Part shown: positions 18,305-26,877 of the stretch, one piece after another | Layout of the letters: each line of letters starts with the position of its first letter | Position numbering within the stretch: the stretch's first letter is position 1 | Origin: Natribaculum luteum | GTDB taxonomy: Archaea > Halobacteriota > Halobacteria > Halobacteriales > Natrialbaceae | DNA: 64,000 nucleotides | Assembly: GCF_023008545.1 (NCBI RefSeq) | Contig: NZ_CP095397.1 | Span: 3,337,199 to 3,401,198, forward strand | Direction of reading: 5' to 3' | Notes under the pieces: generated by a model | What the model saw: the letters and a program-made list of their open reading frames with translations, nothing else | What the model was told of the DNA's origin: nothing | Databases searched by the model: none | Program-made: the position numbers and the translations under genes

Positions 18305-19606
18305 GTGGCCGACTCGAGCGAGCGGCCGCTCGAGGTCGAGGAGACCGACCAGAGCGACCGGACGCGAACCGACGAGGGCTGGCTCTACGACTACGCCCGC
18401 GACCACGTCGCCCACGGCCTCGTGATCGTCGCCTTCCTCGTCTATCCCGTCGTCTACGACCTCCTGGGTCGATCGCCGCTCGCCTCGGAGGCCGCGGCGT
18501 TCCTGCCCGGACTGACGTTTATGATCGCGGTCCTGTACCTCGGTCTGTTCGCGATGAGCTTCGACTTCGTCAGCGGCTACACCGGTTATCTCTCGTTCGG
18601 CCACGCCGCCTTCTACGGGACGGGCGCGTACGCCGTCGTGCTCGCGACGAACGGCAAGATTCCGGGCGTCCCCGCCGACATGCCGTTCGTCCTCACGATG
18701 CTGCTCGGTGCGGTCCTCGCGGGCGTCCTCGCACTCGCCATGGGTGCCGTCTCGTTCCGGCTGACCGGCGTCTACTTCGCGATGATCACGCTCGGGTTCG
18801 CGCAGGTGCTGTACGAACTCGTGCGCAACTGGGGGTACGTCAGCCCGAACCCGAGCGAGGGCGCGACCGTCGACGGCGGGGCCCTCGAGATCGGCGTCCC
18901 CTACGTCGACTCGCTCGGCCTCGCGGTCGGTCGTCTCACCGGCGACAGCTTCGAGAACGTTCTCGGGACCGGTTTCGACGTCTCCGCGACGATGACCTCC
19001 TACTACGCGCTCGCGCTCGTGGTCGTCGTCTGTTACTTCGCGATGCAGCGGATCATCCACTCGCCGTTCGGCAAGGCGATGATCGCCGTCCGAGAGAACG
19101 AAGAACGCGCCGAAGCCGTCGGCTACGACGTCTTCCGGATCAAGATGGGTGCGTTCGCCATGAGCGCCTTCTTCGCCGGCATCGCGGGAGCGCTGTTCGC
19201 CGGCTACTCGCGCTCGGTCTCCCCCGAGAGCACGTACTTCTTCCTCGTGACGGCGGACGCCCTGATCGTCACGATCGTCGGCGGCATCGGCACTCTCGCC
19301 GGACCGCTGTACGGCACCGTCTTCCACGAGTGGCTCGGCGACGTCCTCTCGACGGAAGACGACGGGATCGCGACCTATCTCCGGGAGACGGTTCCCGAAG
19401 GCCTGCTGACGACCGACGTCGGCGGCGTCACGTTCGCCGACGTGATCAACTCGGTCGTCGACGGCCGCGCCCCGCTGTACCTCGGAATCGTCTTCGTGCT
19501 GTTCGTGCTGTTCGTCCCCAACGGCCTGCTCGGGACCGTCCGGGACCGACTGGGCGGCACCGTCGCCGAGCGCACGGGTGACGTCCTCGAGCGATATCGT
19601 CGGTGA
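18305..19606 (+). CDS. livM: Liv-type ABC transporter permease (LivM)
   Basis: The protein of 433 residues from the GTG at 18305 has an acidic cytoplasmic head, then 8-9 membrane helices with the LivM signature FVSGYTGYLSFGHAAFYGTG and the coupling loop AVRENEERAEAVGYDVFRIK. GGIGTLAGPLYGTVF lies near the C-terminus. The GTG lacks a Shine-Dalgarno sequence. The frame is open upstream to an ATT at 18245 that overlaps the livH stop (ATTAG) and sits 7 nt after GGAGGTG (18231-18237), so the true start may be that ATT, adding 20 residues. Confidence 0.92.
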   Translation: MADSSERPLEVEETDQSDRTRTDEGWLYDYARDHVAHGLVIVAFLVYPVVYDLLGRSPLASEAAAFLPGLTFMIAVLYLGLFAMSFDFVSGYTGYLSFGHAAFYGTGAYAVVLATNGKIPGVPADMPFVLTMLLGAVLAGVLALAMGAVSFRLTGVYFAMITLGFAQVLYELVRNWGYVSPNPSEGATVDGGALEIGVPYVDSLGLAVGRLTGDSFENVLGTGFDVSATMTSYYALALVVVVCYFAMQRIIHSPFGKAMIAVRENEERAEAVGYDVFRIKMGAFAMSAFFAGIAGALFAGYSRSVSPESTYFFLVTADALIVTIVGGIGTLAGPLYGTVFHEWLGDVLSTEDDGIATYLRETVPEGLLTTDVGGVTFADVINSVVDGRAPLYLGIVFVLFVLFVPNGLLGTVRDRLGGTVAERTGDVLERYRR

Positions 19607-19641
19607 TCGGGAACTCGAGTTCTCGCGTGTGAGTTTCGTCG

Positions 19642-19731
19642 CTACTCTTCGACGACTTCGATCTCGTATCCGCGCTCTTCGTCGTCCGTCGTGTCGAAAA
19701 TTCGGTCGAGCAGGTCGTCGATGACGTTCAT
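19642..19731 (-). CDS. Possible 29-residue acidic protein
   Basis: A minus-strand frame from the ATG at 19731 encodes MNVIDDLLDRIFDTTDDEER plus nine residues, acidic as expected for a haloarchaeal protein. An AT-rich segment with a TATA-like TTATATATTG lies about 45 nt upstream (19772-19781). No family is recognised; it could be a small regulator or a gene fragment between livM and the phosphoesterase gene. Confidence 0.35.
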   Translation of the reverse strand: MNVIDDLLDRIFDTTDDEERGYEIEVVEE

Positions 19732-19842
19732 ATCCGATGGTGATACCGAGCGACAATATATTTTTCCATACAATATATAAGCGTATTGAAAACTATTTTG
19801 ATAGAATTGCGGCTGGCGAAGAGCCACTCGGCACGGGCGAGG

Positions 19843-21174
19843 TCACTCGAGTGCGTCGACCGTGGGTCGGTTCACCTCGTCTGCGACGACCGCTCGGTCG
19901 GGGAGTTCGGGCGTCGGTTCCCGACCGAGGGTGAGCAGTCGTTCGGTGAGGGTGAGTTCGTCCGCGACCGGACTCGATTTCTCGATCTCTTCGTACTCGA
20001 CCACGACGCCCTCGTCGTTCGACGCGATGCGGACGACACACAGCTGATACGACGGGTAGTAGACCGGCGGGAGTCGTCCGGCGACGACGTTTCGACGGTG
20101 GAGACGCTTCAGCCAGGTGCCCGTGTTGACGAGCAGTCTGTCGTCGACTTCCAGTTCCTTCGGACGGTGCGTGTGTCCGTAGCAAAAGATCGCCGTCTCC
20201 GGACGATCGGCAAAGACCTCGCGGGCGGCTTCCCTGTACGGCTCGTCGGGATCGACCGTGAGGTTCGTCTCGCCGATCCCGAACCGATCGATCGTCTCCC
20301 TGATGTCGCGGAGGAAAAACGACAGCGGGATCGCGACGAGCACCAACAGCCCGACGATCGCCACGTTGATCGTGAGCAGCAGGTGGACGGCCGCCCCGGC
20401 CAGGCCGAACCTGGCGAGGAACGCGTCGGCCGTCTCGACCGGCATCGACCAGATCCCGGCCAGATCGAGCCCCGCGAGAACGGCGAAGACGACGCTGACA
20501 TTGAATAGAAACAGGAACGGGACCGTTGCGTACCGCAGGAAGGGGTTCATCTCGCGGTAGAAGTACTTCGAGACGAGCCAGTTGGGCATTCGCTCGGTGG
20601 GCGTCACCGCCTGTACGTCTTTCAGCCAGTTGTACCGCCCCCGGTCGGACAGCCGGCCCGCTCGACTCGTCACTTCCGTGTTGTAGAAGTACCCAAGCGG
20701 CGTCGCGTGTGGATTGCCGAAGTCCTCGATCCGGTTGTTGGGGTCTCGCTGGTGGCCGTGTTCGAACCAGATCGTGCGGTCGCCCACCAGCCGGGTGATC
20801 GACTCGGCCTGGACGAGGTCGACGTTGTACTCGGCGAACCGGTCGACGTACTCGTCGTAGGCAGCGAGTTCGTGATCGTGGTTGCCCGGCAGCAACGTGA
20901 TCGGGATCGACTCGCCCGTCGCACGGAACTGGTCGAACAGCCTCCCGTACTTCTCGACCAGGACGTCGAACTTCTCTAACCCCTCGAGTTCGGTAAACTC
21001 CCAGAGGCCGAACGCGTCGCCGTTGATGATCAGTTCCGCGTCTTCGTCGGTCGCTTCCAGCCGCTCGAGAAACTCGAGTAACTCCTCTATGAAGTCGACG
21101 CGCTCGAGTTGCTCGTCGCCGCCGATGTGGAGATCGCTGATCACGTAGTAGACCGAATCGTCGGCGCCGGTCAT
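19843..21174 (-). CDS. Membrane-anchored calcineurin-like metallophosphoesterase
   Basis: The 443-residue protein has the full metallophosphoesterase metal set in order: SDLHIGG (residues 13-19), INGDAF, LLPGNHDHE, FEHGHQ and FCYGHTHRP. Between the fourth and fifth motifs, at about 210-290, lie two to three hydrophobic helices (FLFLFNVSVVFAVLAGLDLAG; LLLTINVAIVGLLVLVAIPL), so the catalytic domain is interrupted by membrane segments. This suggests a phosphoesterase held at the membrane, perhaps acting on lipid or cyclic-nucleotide substrates; the substrate is unknown. Confidence 0.85.
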   Translation of the reverse strand: MTGADDSVYYVISDLHIGGDEQLERVDFIEELLEFLERLEATDEDAELIINGDAFGLWEFTELEGLEKFDVLVEKYGRLFDQFRATGESIPITLLPGNHDHELAAYDEYVDRFAEYNVDLVQAESITRLVGDRTIWFEHGHQRDPNNRIEDFGNPHATPLGYFYNTEVTSRAGRLSDRGRYNWLKDVQAVTPTERMPNWLVSKYFYREMNPFLRYATVPFLFLFNVSVVFAVLAGLDLAGIWSMPVETADAFLARFGLAGAAVHLLLTINVAIVGLLVLVAIPLSFFLRDIRETIDRFGIGETNLTVDPDEPYREAAREVFADRPETAIFCYGHTHRPKELEVDDRLLVNTGTWLKRLHRRNVVAGRLPPVYYPSYQLCVVRIASNDEGVVVEYEEIEKSSPVADELTLTERLLTLGREPTPELPDRAVVADEVNRPTVDALE

Positions 21175-21625
21175 TCACTCAGACGTCCGTGTCCACCACC
21201 AAAGGTGTTCCTGGCAGGATGTGGGACGTCTCACTCACGACACGCCGGTCGATCCGGCGCAACCGAGCAGCTCCGTGCGGGCGATTCCGTCACTGCTCGA
21301 GCGATCGATCCACCCCTGGCGACCTGATCGGCTTCGACTAACGCGTCGAGACGACGACTGCAGAGTACGAGTTTACCACGACCGACAGTACGAGACGGAC
21401 GCCGAGTCGGCGGACGCCGCAGCAGCGACGTCGTCGCCAGCGACCATCACGGCCGCAACCTGCGCGCTCGTCACTCGATCTGCGACGCATTCCACTCCAC
21501 TCGAATTCGTCGGCACTGTCGGTGCGGGTTCCCCGGCGGTACGTTTCGGTGTCTGCTGATCGGTCTGATCTTCCTCGCTCTAGGGACGGTGGTCGACGCA
21601 GTATCCGGTTTGCTGGGCGATACCG
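21175..21625. other. Gene-poor gap between phosphoesterase and PNPOx-like gene
   Basis: About 450 bases upstream of the phosphoesterase and downstream of the PNPOx-like gene. Open frames on the plus strand (for example 21221-21559) are rich in Ser/Thr/Arg and do not look coding. A minus-strand stretch with AQVAAVMVAGDDVAAAASAD might be a decayed coding fragment, but I cannot name it. Confidence 0.4.
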
Positions 21626-22144
21626 CTAGACGTTGTCAGTCGGCGTGAACACCTCGTCTTCGAACCCGTTTTTCGGGCGGTGGTCGAGTACGACGTCCTC
21701 GTCGCCGCTCGTTCGCTTTCGCCCGCTAACGTCGTCGATCTCGAGTGCGTACCATCTGGTCTTCGGCCCGGTCGACGATCGACGGACGCTCGCGTCCGCA
21801 TCAGCGGCCTGGCTGAAAAACACCGCGGCGGCTCGCTTCGCGACTGCCTCGTCCGAGAGGGGACGTAGTGAGCCGGTGACGACGGCGCTTTGCCACTGGT
21901 CGTCCTCGTCGAAGTCGTAGCTCGTGATGGTGACGGCCTGGCTCGCCTCGACGAACGCCTGCTTTCGGGAGTCATCCGCCATCGCGAGGTGGACGATATA
22001 GCGCGACTGCTCGGCGTCGTAGGCGACCGAAATCGGGAAACCGTAGCCATCGTTCTCTCTGGCCAGCGAGAGGACGCCGTGGCCCTGTCTGGCGAGGAAG
22101 TTGACCGCCTCCGTCTTCGAGATAGACCCCGCGATACCTGACAT
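21626..22144 (-). CDS. Pyridoxamine 5'-phosphate oxidase-like flavin-binding protein
   Basis: The 172-residue protein from the ATG at 22144 fits the split-barrel flavin-binding family: VNFLARQGHGVLSLARENDGYGFPISVAYD, IVHLAMADDSRKQAFVEAS and QAVTITSYDFD, ending in a polar tail. Haloarchaeal members are annotated as PNPOx-family; true pyridoxamine oxidase activity is unlikely. A TATA-like box (ACATATTG, about 22172-22180) places the transcript start near 22149, which favours this ATG over the one at 22159. Confidence 0.78.
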   Translation of the reverse strand: MSGIAGSISKTEAVNFLARQGHGVLSLARENDGYGFPISVAYDAEQSRYIVHLAMADDSRKQAFVEASQAVTITSYDFDEDDQWQSAVVTGSLRPLSDEAVAKRAAAVFFSQAADADASVRRSSTGPKTRWYALEIDDVSGRKRTSGDEDVVLDHRPKNGFEDEVFTPTDNV

Positions 22145-22253
22145 CCCCCGGGCGTACATCGTGCATCGTCATCAATATGTCGGACACCCAACTTGTGTGC
22201 GTTCGGCCCGGCTCGCCGTGGAGGTCCACGAGAGCGTGTCTCGGAGAGGCCAG

Positions 22254-22943
22254 TCAATCGTCGTCTCCCTTCGCGTTCCGGTCGTCCACCACGTCGATCG
22301 AAACACCAGCATCGATCTGCCGATTTCGTTCGACGTCGCCGAAACCACCGCTCAGAACGCGAGTCAGCGCCTCTTCGACGGTCTCGTCGAGTTCGGTCAT
22401 CTCGTCGGACTCGACGGCGACGACGAATCCCGACGAGATATTCGGCGAGGTCGGCAAGAAGAGCAATTCCTGACCGTCCTCGGTCTGCCTGCCAGTTTTG
22501 AATGCCGTCATGCGAAGTCCCTCCCACGTTTCGATTTTGACTGGCTCTTGTAGCGACTCCTGGTCGCCCAAAGCGGTCTTGGTAGCCATCTTCGAGGCGT
22601 TGTAGACCACGCGCAAGCCGGGGATGCTGTTCGCGATGTCGTCGAAGACACGCTCGAGGAGGTCGCCGATCGTCGTCCGCATGAGATACCCCATCGAGAG
22701 CGTGAGACTGGTGAAGACGGTCAGCGTCACCACGACGCGGAGAAACTGCGTGACCTGCTCGCGGGTCCGTATGGCCCGTTCGCTCTCGCCCGAGATCAAC
22801 GGTTCGAGCGCGTCGGGGTTCATGATGAGTCCCGGAGCGAGACCAGCGACGAGGGCATAGAGCCTGTAGATCACGTAGAGTGAGACGAGAATGGGGCCGA
22901 GGACGACGACTCCCCTGGCCAAATCTCGCTTCCACGAGGTCAT
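22254..22943 (-). CDS. DUF502 membrane protein
   Basis: The 229-residue protein starts MTSWKRDLARGVVVLGPILV with one N-terminal hydrophobic segment, a second at about 65-90 (FLRVVVTLTVFTSLTLSMGYLM), and a conserved DUF502 region with IPGLRVVYNASKMATKTALG and LFLPTSPNISSGFVVAVESDEM. The family is widespread in bacteria and archaea; its function is unknown. The C-terminal tail is charged and variable. Confidence 0.88.
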   Translation of the reverse strand: MTSWKRDLARGVVVLGPILVSLYVIYRLYALVAGLAPGLIMNPDALEPLISGESERAIRTREQVTQFLRVVVTLTVFTSLTLSMGYLMRTTIGDLLERVFDDIANSIPGLRVVYNASKMATKTALGDQESLQEPVKIETWEGLRMTAFKTGRQTEDGQELLFLPTSPNISSGFVVAVESDEMTELDETVEEALTRVLSGGFGDVERNRQIDAGVSIDVVDDRNAKGDDD

Positions 22944-23110
22944 ATACAGACGCTGTCACCATCGGATTATGAACCCTTCTTTTCACGGCCTACCACGGCC
23001 CGAGACCGGCACCGCACTCCACCGACGATCGTCGCGACCGCACGGCGTTTGGCTACGGGAACGAATCCAGAGAGGGGATTTCCAGCCGCTCCCTCCGGAA
23101 CGTACTGCCG

Positions 23111-24265
23111 TCAGGAGCTCCCCACCGCGACCAGTTCCTCGAGACGTGCGATCGGGCCGACGCCGGCGAGCACGACCAGCGCGAACACGGCGTCGTCGTC
23201 CGGTCTCGGCGCATCGCCGCCGAGGACCTGAGTCGATCCGATCGTCGACTCGAGATCGCGCCGGCCGTCGGCGATCGCCTGCCGGTTGAGCCACGCCGGC
23301 GGTCCGCCGACGACCAGCAGCGCCCGGTCGGCGTTCTCGGGTTCGCGCTCGAGCGTGTGTTTGCCGTGGGCGGCTTTCCGGATCGCGGTCTCGACGGCGC
23401 GAATCGCCGTCGTCCGGTCGACGCTCGGTTCGTCGCTTGACTTCGACGAGAAGAGTCGGGCCTTGAGTCGCGAGCCGACGTCGGTCTCGTCGTCGCCGTC
23501 AGTTTCGACGTGCTGTTCCGCGAAGCCGAGGGTGACGACGTCGGTCTCGGCCCCAAGGATGCGCTCGAGGTCGTTCGTGTCGATTGCAGTCTCGGCCGTC
23601 GCCTCGCCATCGTCGCCGACGATAGTGAACAGGGTCGCGACGTGCGTGGCGAGGGCCTGGTTTAGTCGCGTGCGACCCTCGGCCAGTGACTCGCCAGTGC
23701 GAAGCCACGCTGCGTTGTCGAAACAGATGACGGCAGTCGCGAGCCCGTCGAGCAACTCCAGTGTCCGGGTTGCGTTCGCCATCACGGGGGACGGAGACTC
23801 ACTGGAGTCGAACTCACGCGACTCGTCGGTCGCCAGTGGTGCGCTGGGGTCGCTGTCCGTGTCGGTCGCAGGCAGCGTCGCGAGGACGTAGACCGGCGCG
23901 TCGTAGAGGATCTGCAGTTCCCTGACGAGTGCGGGGGCTGCCCCGCCGCCGGTCGCGCCACCGAGGCCGACGACGACGAGAAACGCGTCTGCGAGCGACG
24001 GCTGTCCCCGGACGAGTTTGTTGCTCAATTCTTCGGCGTACTGCTTGCCGAGTTCGACGCCCCGACCGAGGTCACCGTAGAGACCGCCGTCGCGGTCTGC
24101 GTACTGGTACCGGTGATCTGCTGGAATGGCGGTGCACTCGCGCAGGCTTTTGGAATCGGTGTCGAACGCGAATGCCTCGACGGCCGACCCATCCCACGTG
24201 TCGCTGTAGATCGCGTCGACGATGCGACAGCCCGCACCCCCGACACCGATCACCTCGAGTTGCAT
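23111..24265 (-). CDS. Divergent tubulin/FtsZ-superfamily protein
   Basis: The 384-residue protein starts MQLEVIGVGGAGCRIVDAIY. It has the N-terminal GTPase fold of the tubulin/FtsZ superfamily: VGGAGCRIVD (T1), VVGLGGATGGGAAP at about 112-125 in place of the canonical GGTGTG loop (T4), and IDTNDLERILG at about 215-225 in place of the T7 catalytic NxDxxD (here AIDTND, both acidic residues kept, the Asn replaced). It is neither standard FtsZ1/FtsZ2 nor an obvious CetZ. A cytoskeletal or cell-shape role is likely but unproven; altered loops could mean weak GTPase activity. Confidence 0.75.
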   Translation of the reverse strand: MQLEVIGVGGAGCRIVDAIYSDTWDGSAVEAFAFDTDSKSLRECTAIPADHRYQYADRDGGLYGDLGRGVELGKQYAEELSNKLVRGQPSLADAFLVVVGLGGATGGGAAPALVRELQILYDAPVYVLATLPATDTDSDPSAPLATDESREFDSSESPSPVMANATRTLELLDGLATAVICFDNAAWLRTGESLAEGRTRLNQALATHVATLFTIVGDDGEATAETAIDTNDLERILGAETDVVTLGFAEQHVETDGDDETDVGSRLKARLFSSKSSDEPSVDRTTAIRAVETAIRKAAHGKHTLEREPENADRALLVVGGPPAWLNRQAIADGRRDLESTIGSTQVLGGDAPRPDDDAVFALVVLAGVGPIARLEELVAVGSS

Positions 24266-24468
24266 ACCCAACCGTATTAGTTTCGACCACTTTCACACTT
24301 TCTTTTATTTTCTAAGAGGTTTCTCTTTCTGTCGTAGGCGGACAGCTGATCTCCAGTCGGTGACGGCGTTTGCGACCGCTCTCTCGAGTGCTGGCTCAGA
24401 CTCGGACGTATCGAACGAGAGAATCCCCGATCGACCGAAACCGTCGAGACGAACGGGATGACGGGTCG

Positions 24469-24960
24469 TTACGAGACGACGTCTCGCACGAGAGGATAGC
24501 CACCGCCGAGCAGGAGACCGAACAGGACGGCACCAAGCAGTACGATCCAGTCGACAGACGGAAGCGACCACGACCCCCCGTCGATCACAGCCGTCGCGAC
24601 CGGAGGCGCGAGTTCGACGACGCCGAGCCAGACGACGAACGAGAACAGGCCACCCCAGATTGCGCCGGCGATCGGATCGTGAAAGTCGATGTTGAGCGCG
24701 GCGAGGAGTCCATCGTCGGCACGGCCCACGAATAGCAGCATTGCGGCGTACAACACGCCGAGGGTGAGACTGTATGTGACGACGACCAGCCAGCTGGCGA
24801 CGACGCCCTCGAGAGAGTACACCTGTGCCACCGCCTCGATTCGGTCAGTCGCGTAGAGCACCGCGCCGAAGACGAGCGTGCCGACGAGCAGTCCGGGGGC
24901 GACGCTGAAGACCAGCTCGAGTCCGAGCGTCGCCCGTGGACGCCACCGACTGACTGCCAT
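24469..24960 (-). CDS. Small four-helix membrane protein of unknown function
   Basis: The 163-residue protein has four hydrophobic segments: about 12-36, 47-75 (ASWLVVVTYSLTLGVLYAAMLLF), 95-115 (AGAIWGGLFSFVVWLGVVEL) and 133-155 (IVLLGAVLFGLLLGGGYPL). A short motif, LAALNIDFHDPIAGAIWGG, sits between helices two and three. I do not recognise the family. It stands alone, transcribed from an AT-rich upstream stretch. Confidence 0.7.
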   Translation of the reverse strand: MAVSRWRPRATLGLELVFSVAPGLLVGTLVFGAVLYATDRIEAVAQVYSLEGVVASWLVVVTYSLTLGVLYAAMLLFVGRADDGLLAALNIDFHDPIAGAIWGGLFSFVVWLGVVELAPPVATAVIDGGSWSLPSVDWIVLLGAVLFGLLLGGGYPLVRDVVS

Positions 24961-25089
24961 ACGTTCCTGTTTTACTCACAGTAATAAATAAGTATACGAT
25001 CACAGCTCCCTGAAGATCCGTCTCGAGAGAGTACGAATTGCAACTGAATTGTAACGCGTGTCGTCCAGTACGCGCGTCGTCCAGTAGTA

Positions 25090-25263
25090 TCACCGCATGT
25101 CTTCTAGCGTTCGAACGGTGTCCGACATGATCCACGCCGTCTCACTGCCCGGCTCTTCGAGACAGATCGCAAAGAACGAGTCGCGGCCCTCGTCGACGGT
25201 AATCCGGTATCCACGGCTTATCAACGCTTCACCGTCCTCGGAGAGAGATTCGGAGGTAGTCAC
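25090..25263 (-). CDS. Small conserved-looking haloarchaeal protein
   Basis: A frame of 57 residues from the GTG at 25263 reads a strand-rich small domain: SRGYRITVDEGRDSFFAICL, then ETAWIMSDTVRTLEDMR. Length and composition resemble DUF7331-like haloarchaeal miniproteins, which I cannot verify. An earlier TTG/ATG-like start would add seven residues. Function unknown. Confidence 0.5.
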   Translation of the reverse strand: MTTSESLSEDGEALISRGYRITVDEGRDSFFAICLEEPGSETAWIMSDTVRTLEDMR

Positions 25264-25468
25264 ACCCGTCTTCGGGGACAACAACAGATAACGGATACGA
25301 TTCGACTCTCGGTCGGAAACCGTGAGTATCGATCGCGGAACTCGTCGGTCGAGACGCCCGCCGATCCCGTCGACGTCCTCGAGTTCGCGGGCCGTGGCGG
25401 GTCGTAGCCGTCGTGGCCGGACCAGTTTGCGACCCTGAACGAGGACGACGGGGCCGACGCACCCGCCC

Positions 25469-26455
25469 TCACTCCTGGACGAGGACGTCGTTGGCCACTG
25501 GATCGACGCCGGCGATCTGGCCGTCCGGCGTCACCCTCACCAGGTCACACACGGTGGCGATCGGGCCGTCGTACTCCCGGCGTACGCGTTCCATCTCGGC
25601 TTCGATCGCGGCGTCGTCGTCCTGGCTGACGTGTGAGAGGACGAGCGCACCGGCGTCGGCCGCGCTCGCACTCGCGCCGATGTCCTCGGCGTACGAGTGG
25701 AGGGCCGTTTTCGGTTCGTCGGGATCGGCGTGGGCGTCGATGATCCGGTTGTGCACGAGGAGGTCCGTTCCCGACGCGAGCCGCCGGAGGTTCCCCGTCT
25801 CGAGTGACGTGTCGCCGCTGAAAGTGATCGACGTTCCGTCGTAGTCGAACCGATAGGCGAGCGTCGGTATCTCACCGTGGGTTTCGGGAATCGCCTCGAC
25901 AGTGACGTCCCCGTCGTATATCTGGGACGCCTCGTCGTGCTTGCCGATCGTCGCGTCGACCTCGTTCGGTTCGACCGCCAGCTGACTTCCCTTGTAGCGA
26001 TCGAGAAAGCTCTCGAGGTAGTTGTACGCGCCCGATTCGGGATCGAACAGCCGCGAGACGAACGTCTCGACGCCGGGGTAGTCGTCGGTTCCCGTCGGAC
26101 CGTAGACCGACAGCGGGCGGTCGCGTCCCTGCTGGTAGGTCGCCTTGACGACCGCCGGGAGGTCTGCGGTGTGGTCGATGTGCAGGTGGCCGATAAACAC
26201 GGCTTCGAGAGCCGTCAGATCGATGCCAGCCTCGGCGAGTCGAGCGCCGATTCCGCCGCCTGCGTCCAGCAGGAACCGCGGGTCGCCGTCGACGTGGACG
26301 ACGTGGCCGGCGTTCGCCCGGCCGTTCCCGAACGACGACGCTCCAGACCCGAGGACGGTGATCGAAAGCGGGGCGGAGCGGTCGCGTTCGGTCGACAGGT
26401 CGAAACCGGATCGCGATTCGGTGTCGCTGATCGTCGTGTCACGATTTCCGGACAT
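25469..26455 (-). CDS. MBL-fold metallohydrolase (RNase Z/arylsulfatase-like)
   Basis: The 328-residue protein has a full metallo-beta-lactamase metal set: HLHIDHT (the HxHxDH motif, near 88-94), THGEIPT, FSGDTSLET with the bridging Asp, and LSHVSQ with the last His. It opens with SITVLGSGASSFGNGRANAG, and the layout is that of the RNase Z-like/arylsulfatase branch that acts on phospho- or sulfo-esters. It is too divergent in the recognition region to call tRNase Z. The ATG at 26455 is chosen because upstream codons are not halophilic in composition. Confidence 0.82.
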   Translation of the reverse strand: MSGNRDTTISDTESRSGFDLSTERDRSAPLSITVLGSGASSFGNGRANAGHVVHVDGDPRFLLDAGGGIGARLAEAGIDLTALEAVFIGHLHIDHTADLPAVVKATYQQGRDRPLSVYGPTGTDDYPGVETFVSRLFDPESGAYNYLESFLDRYKGSQLAVEPNEVDATIGKHDEASQIYDGDVTVEAIPETHGEIPTLAYRFDYDGTSITFSGDTSLETGNLRRLASGTDLLVHNRIIDAHADPDEPKTALHSYAEDIGASASAADAGALVLSHVSQDDDAAIEAEMERVRREYDGPIATVCDLVRVTPDGQIAGVDPVANDVLVQE

Positions 26456-26587
26456 TACAGCCACTTGCTCATCACTGAGTATTATAAAGACTATCCGGGA
26501 AGGAAAAGGGTAGTCGCTGCTCGAGGCGTCCACCAGCACGTGTCCAGCACGAGGGAAGTCGTTCGAGGCGATGGCTCGAGCGGCCGA

Positions 26588-26731
26588 CTACCGTCGACCC
26601 ACGAACACCGCGATTCCCACCAGCAAGAGTCCGATACCCCACCACATCGAATCGCCCGGGAGGTACGCGAGAAGGAGCGTGACGATACCCGAGGTGATGA
26701 GCGACCACCCAACAGTCGTTTGATACGTCAT
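26588..26731 (-). CDS. 47-residue two-helix membrane protein
   Basis: The minus-strand frame from the ATG at 26731 reads MTYQTTVGWSLITSGIVTLL and continues with a PGDSMWWGIG turn and a second helix GLLLVGIAVFVGRR before the stop. Two membrane helices joined by a short turn, with a positively charged end, form a coherent small membrane protein. Function unknown. Confidence 0.6.
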   Translation of the reverse strand: MTYQTTVGWSLITSGIVTLLLAYLPGDSMWWGIGLLLVGIAVFVGRR

Positions 26732-26847
26732 ATGGTTACGTCGTCCTGGAGCCAGTTGGGTTCGGTGCTGGTATTTTCAACACGTCGGTCGGCCCGACTC
26801 GTGGTCGAGCAGTCGCGAGACGCGATCTGTGGCCGCCAATCAGGTAC

Positions 26848-26853
26848 TTTAAA
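26848..26853 (+). promoter_or_regulatory. TATA-like box for the Nmad3-like gene
   Basis: TTTAAA is centred about 27 nt before the ATG at 26878, so the transcript is probably leaderless. Confidence 0.5.
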
Positions 26854-26877
26854 TCAGGTCCACCGACGAGTACACGC

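Noticed and set aside
21221-21559. A plus-strand gene between the phosphoesterase and PNPOx genes
   Set aside because: Ser/Thr/Arg-rich, no promoter or ribosome site and no coherent secondary structure.
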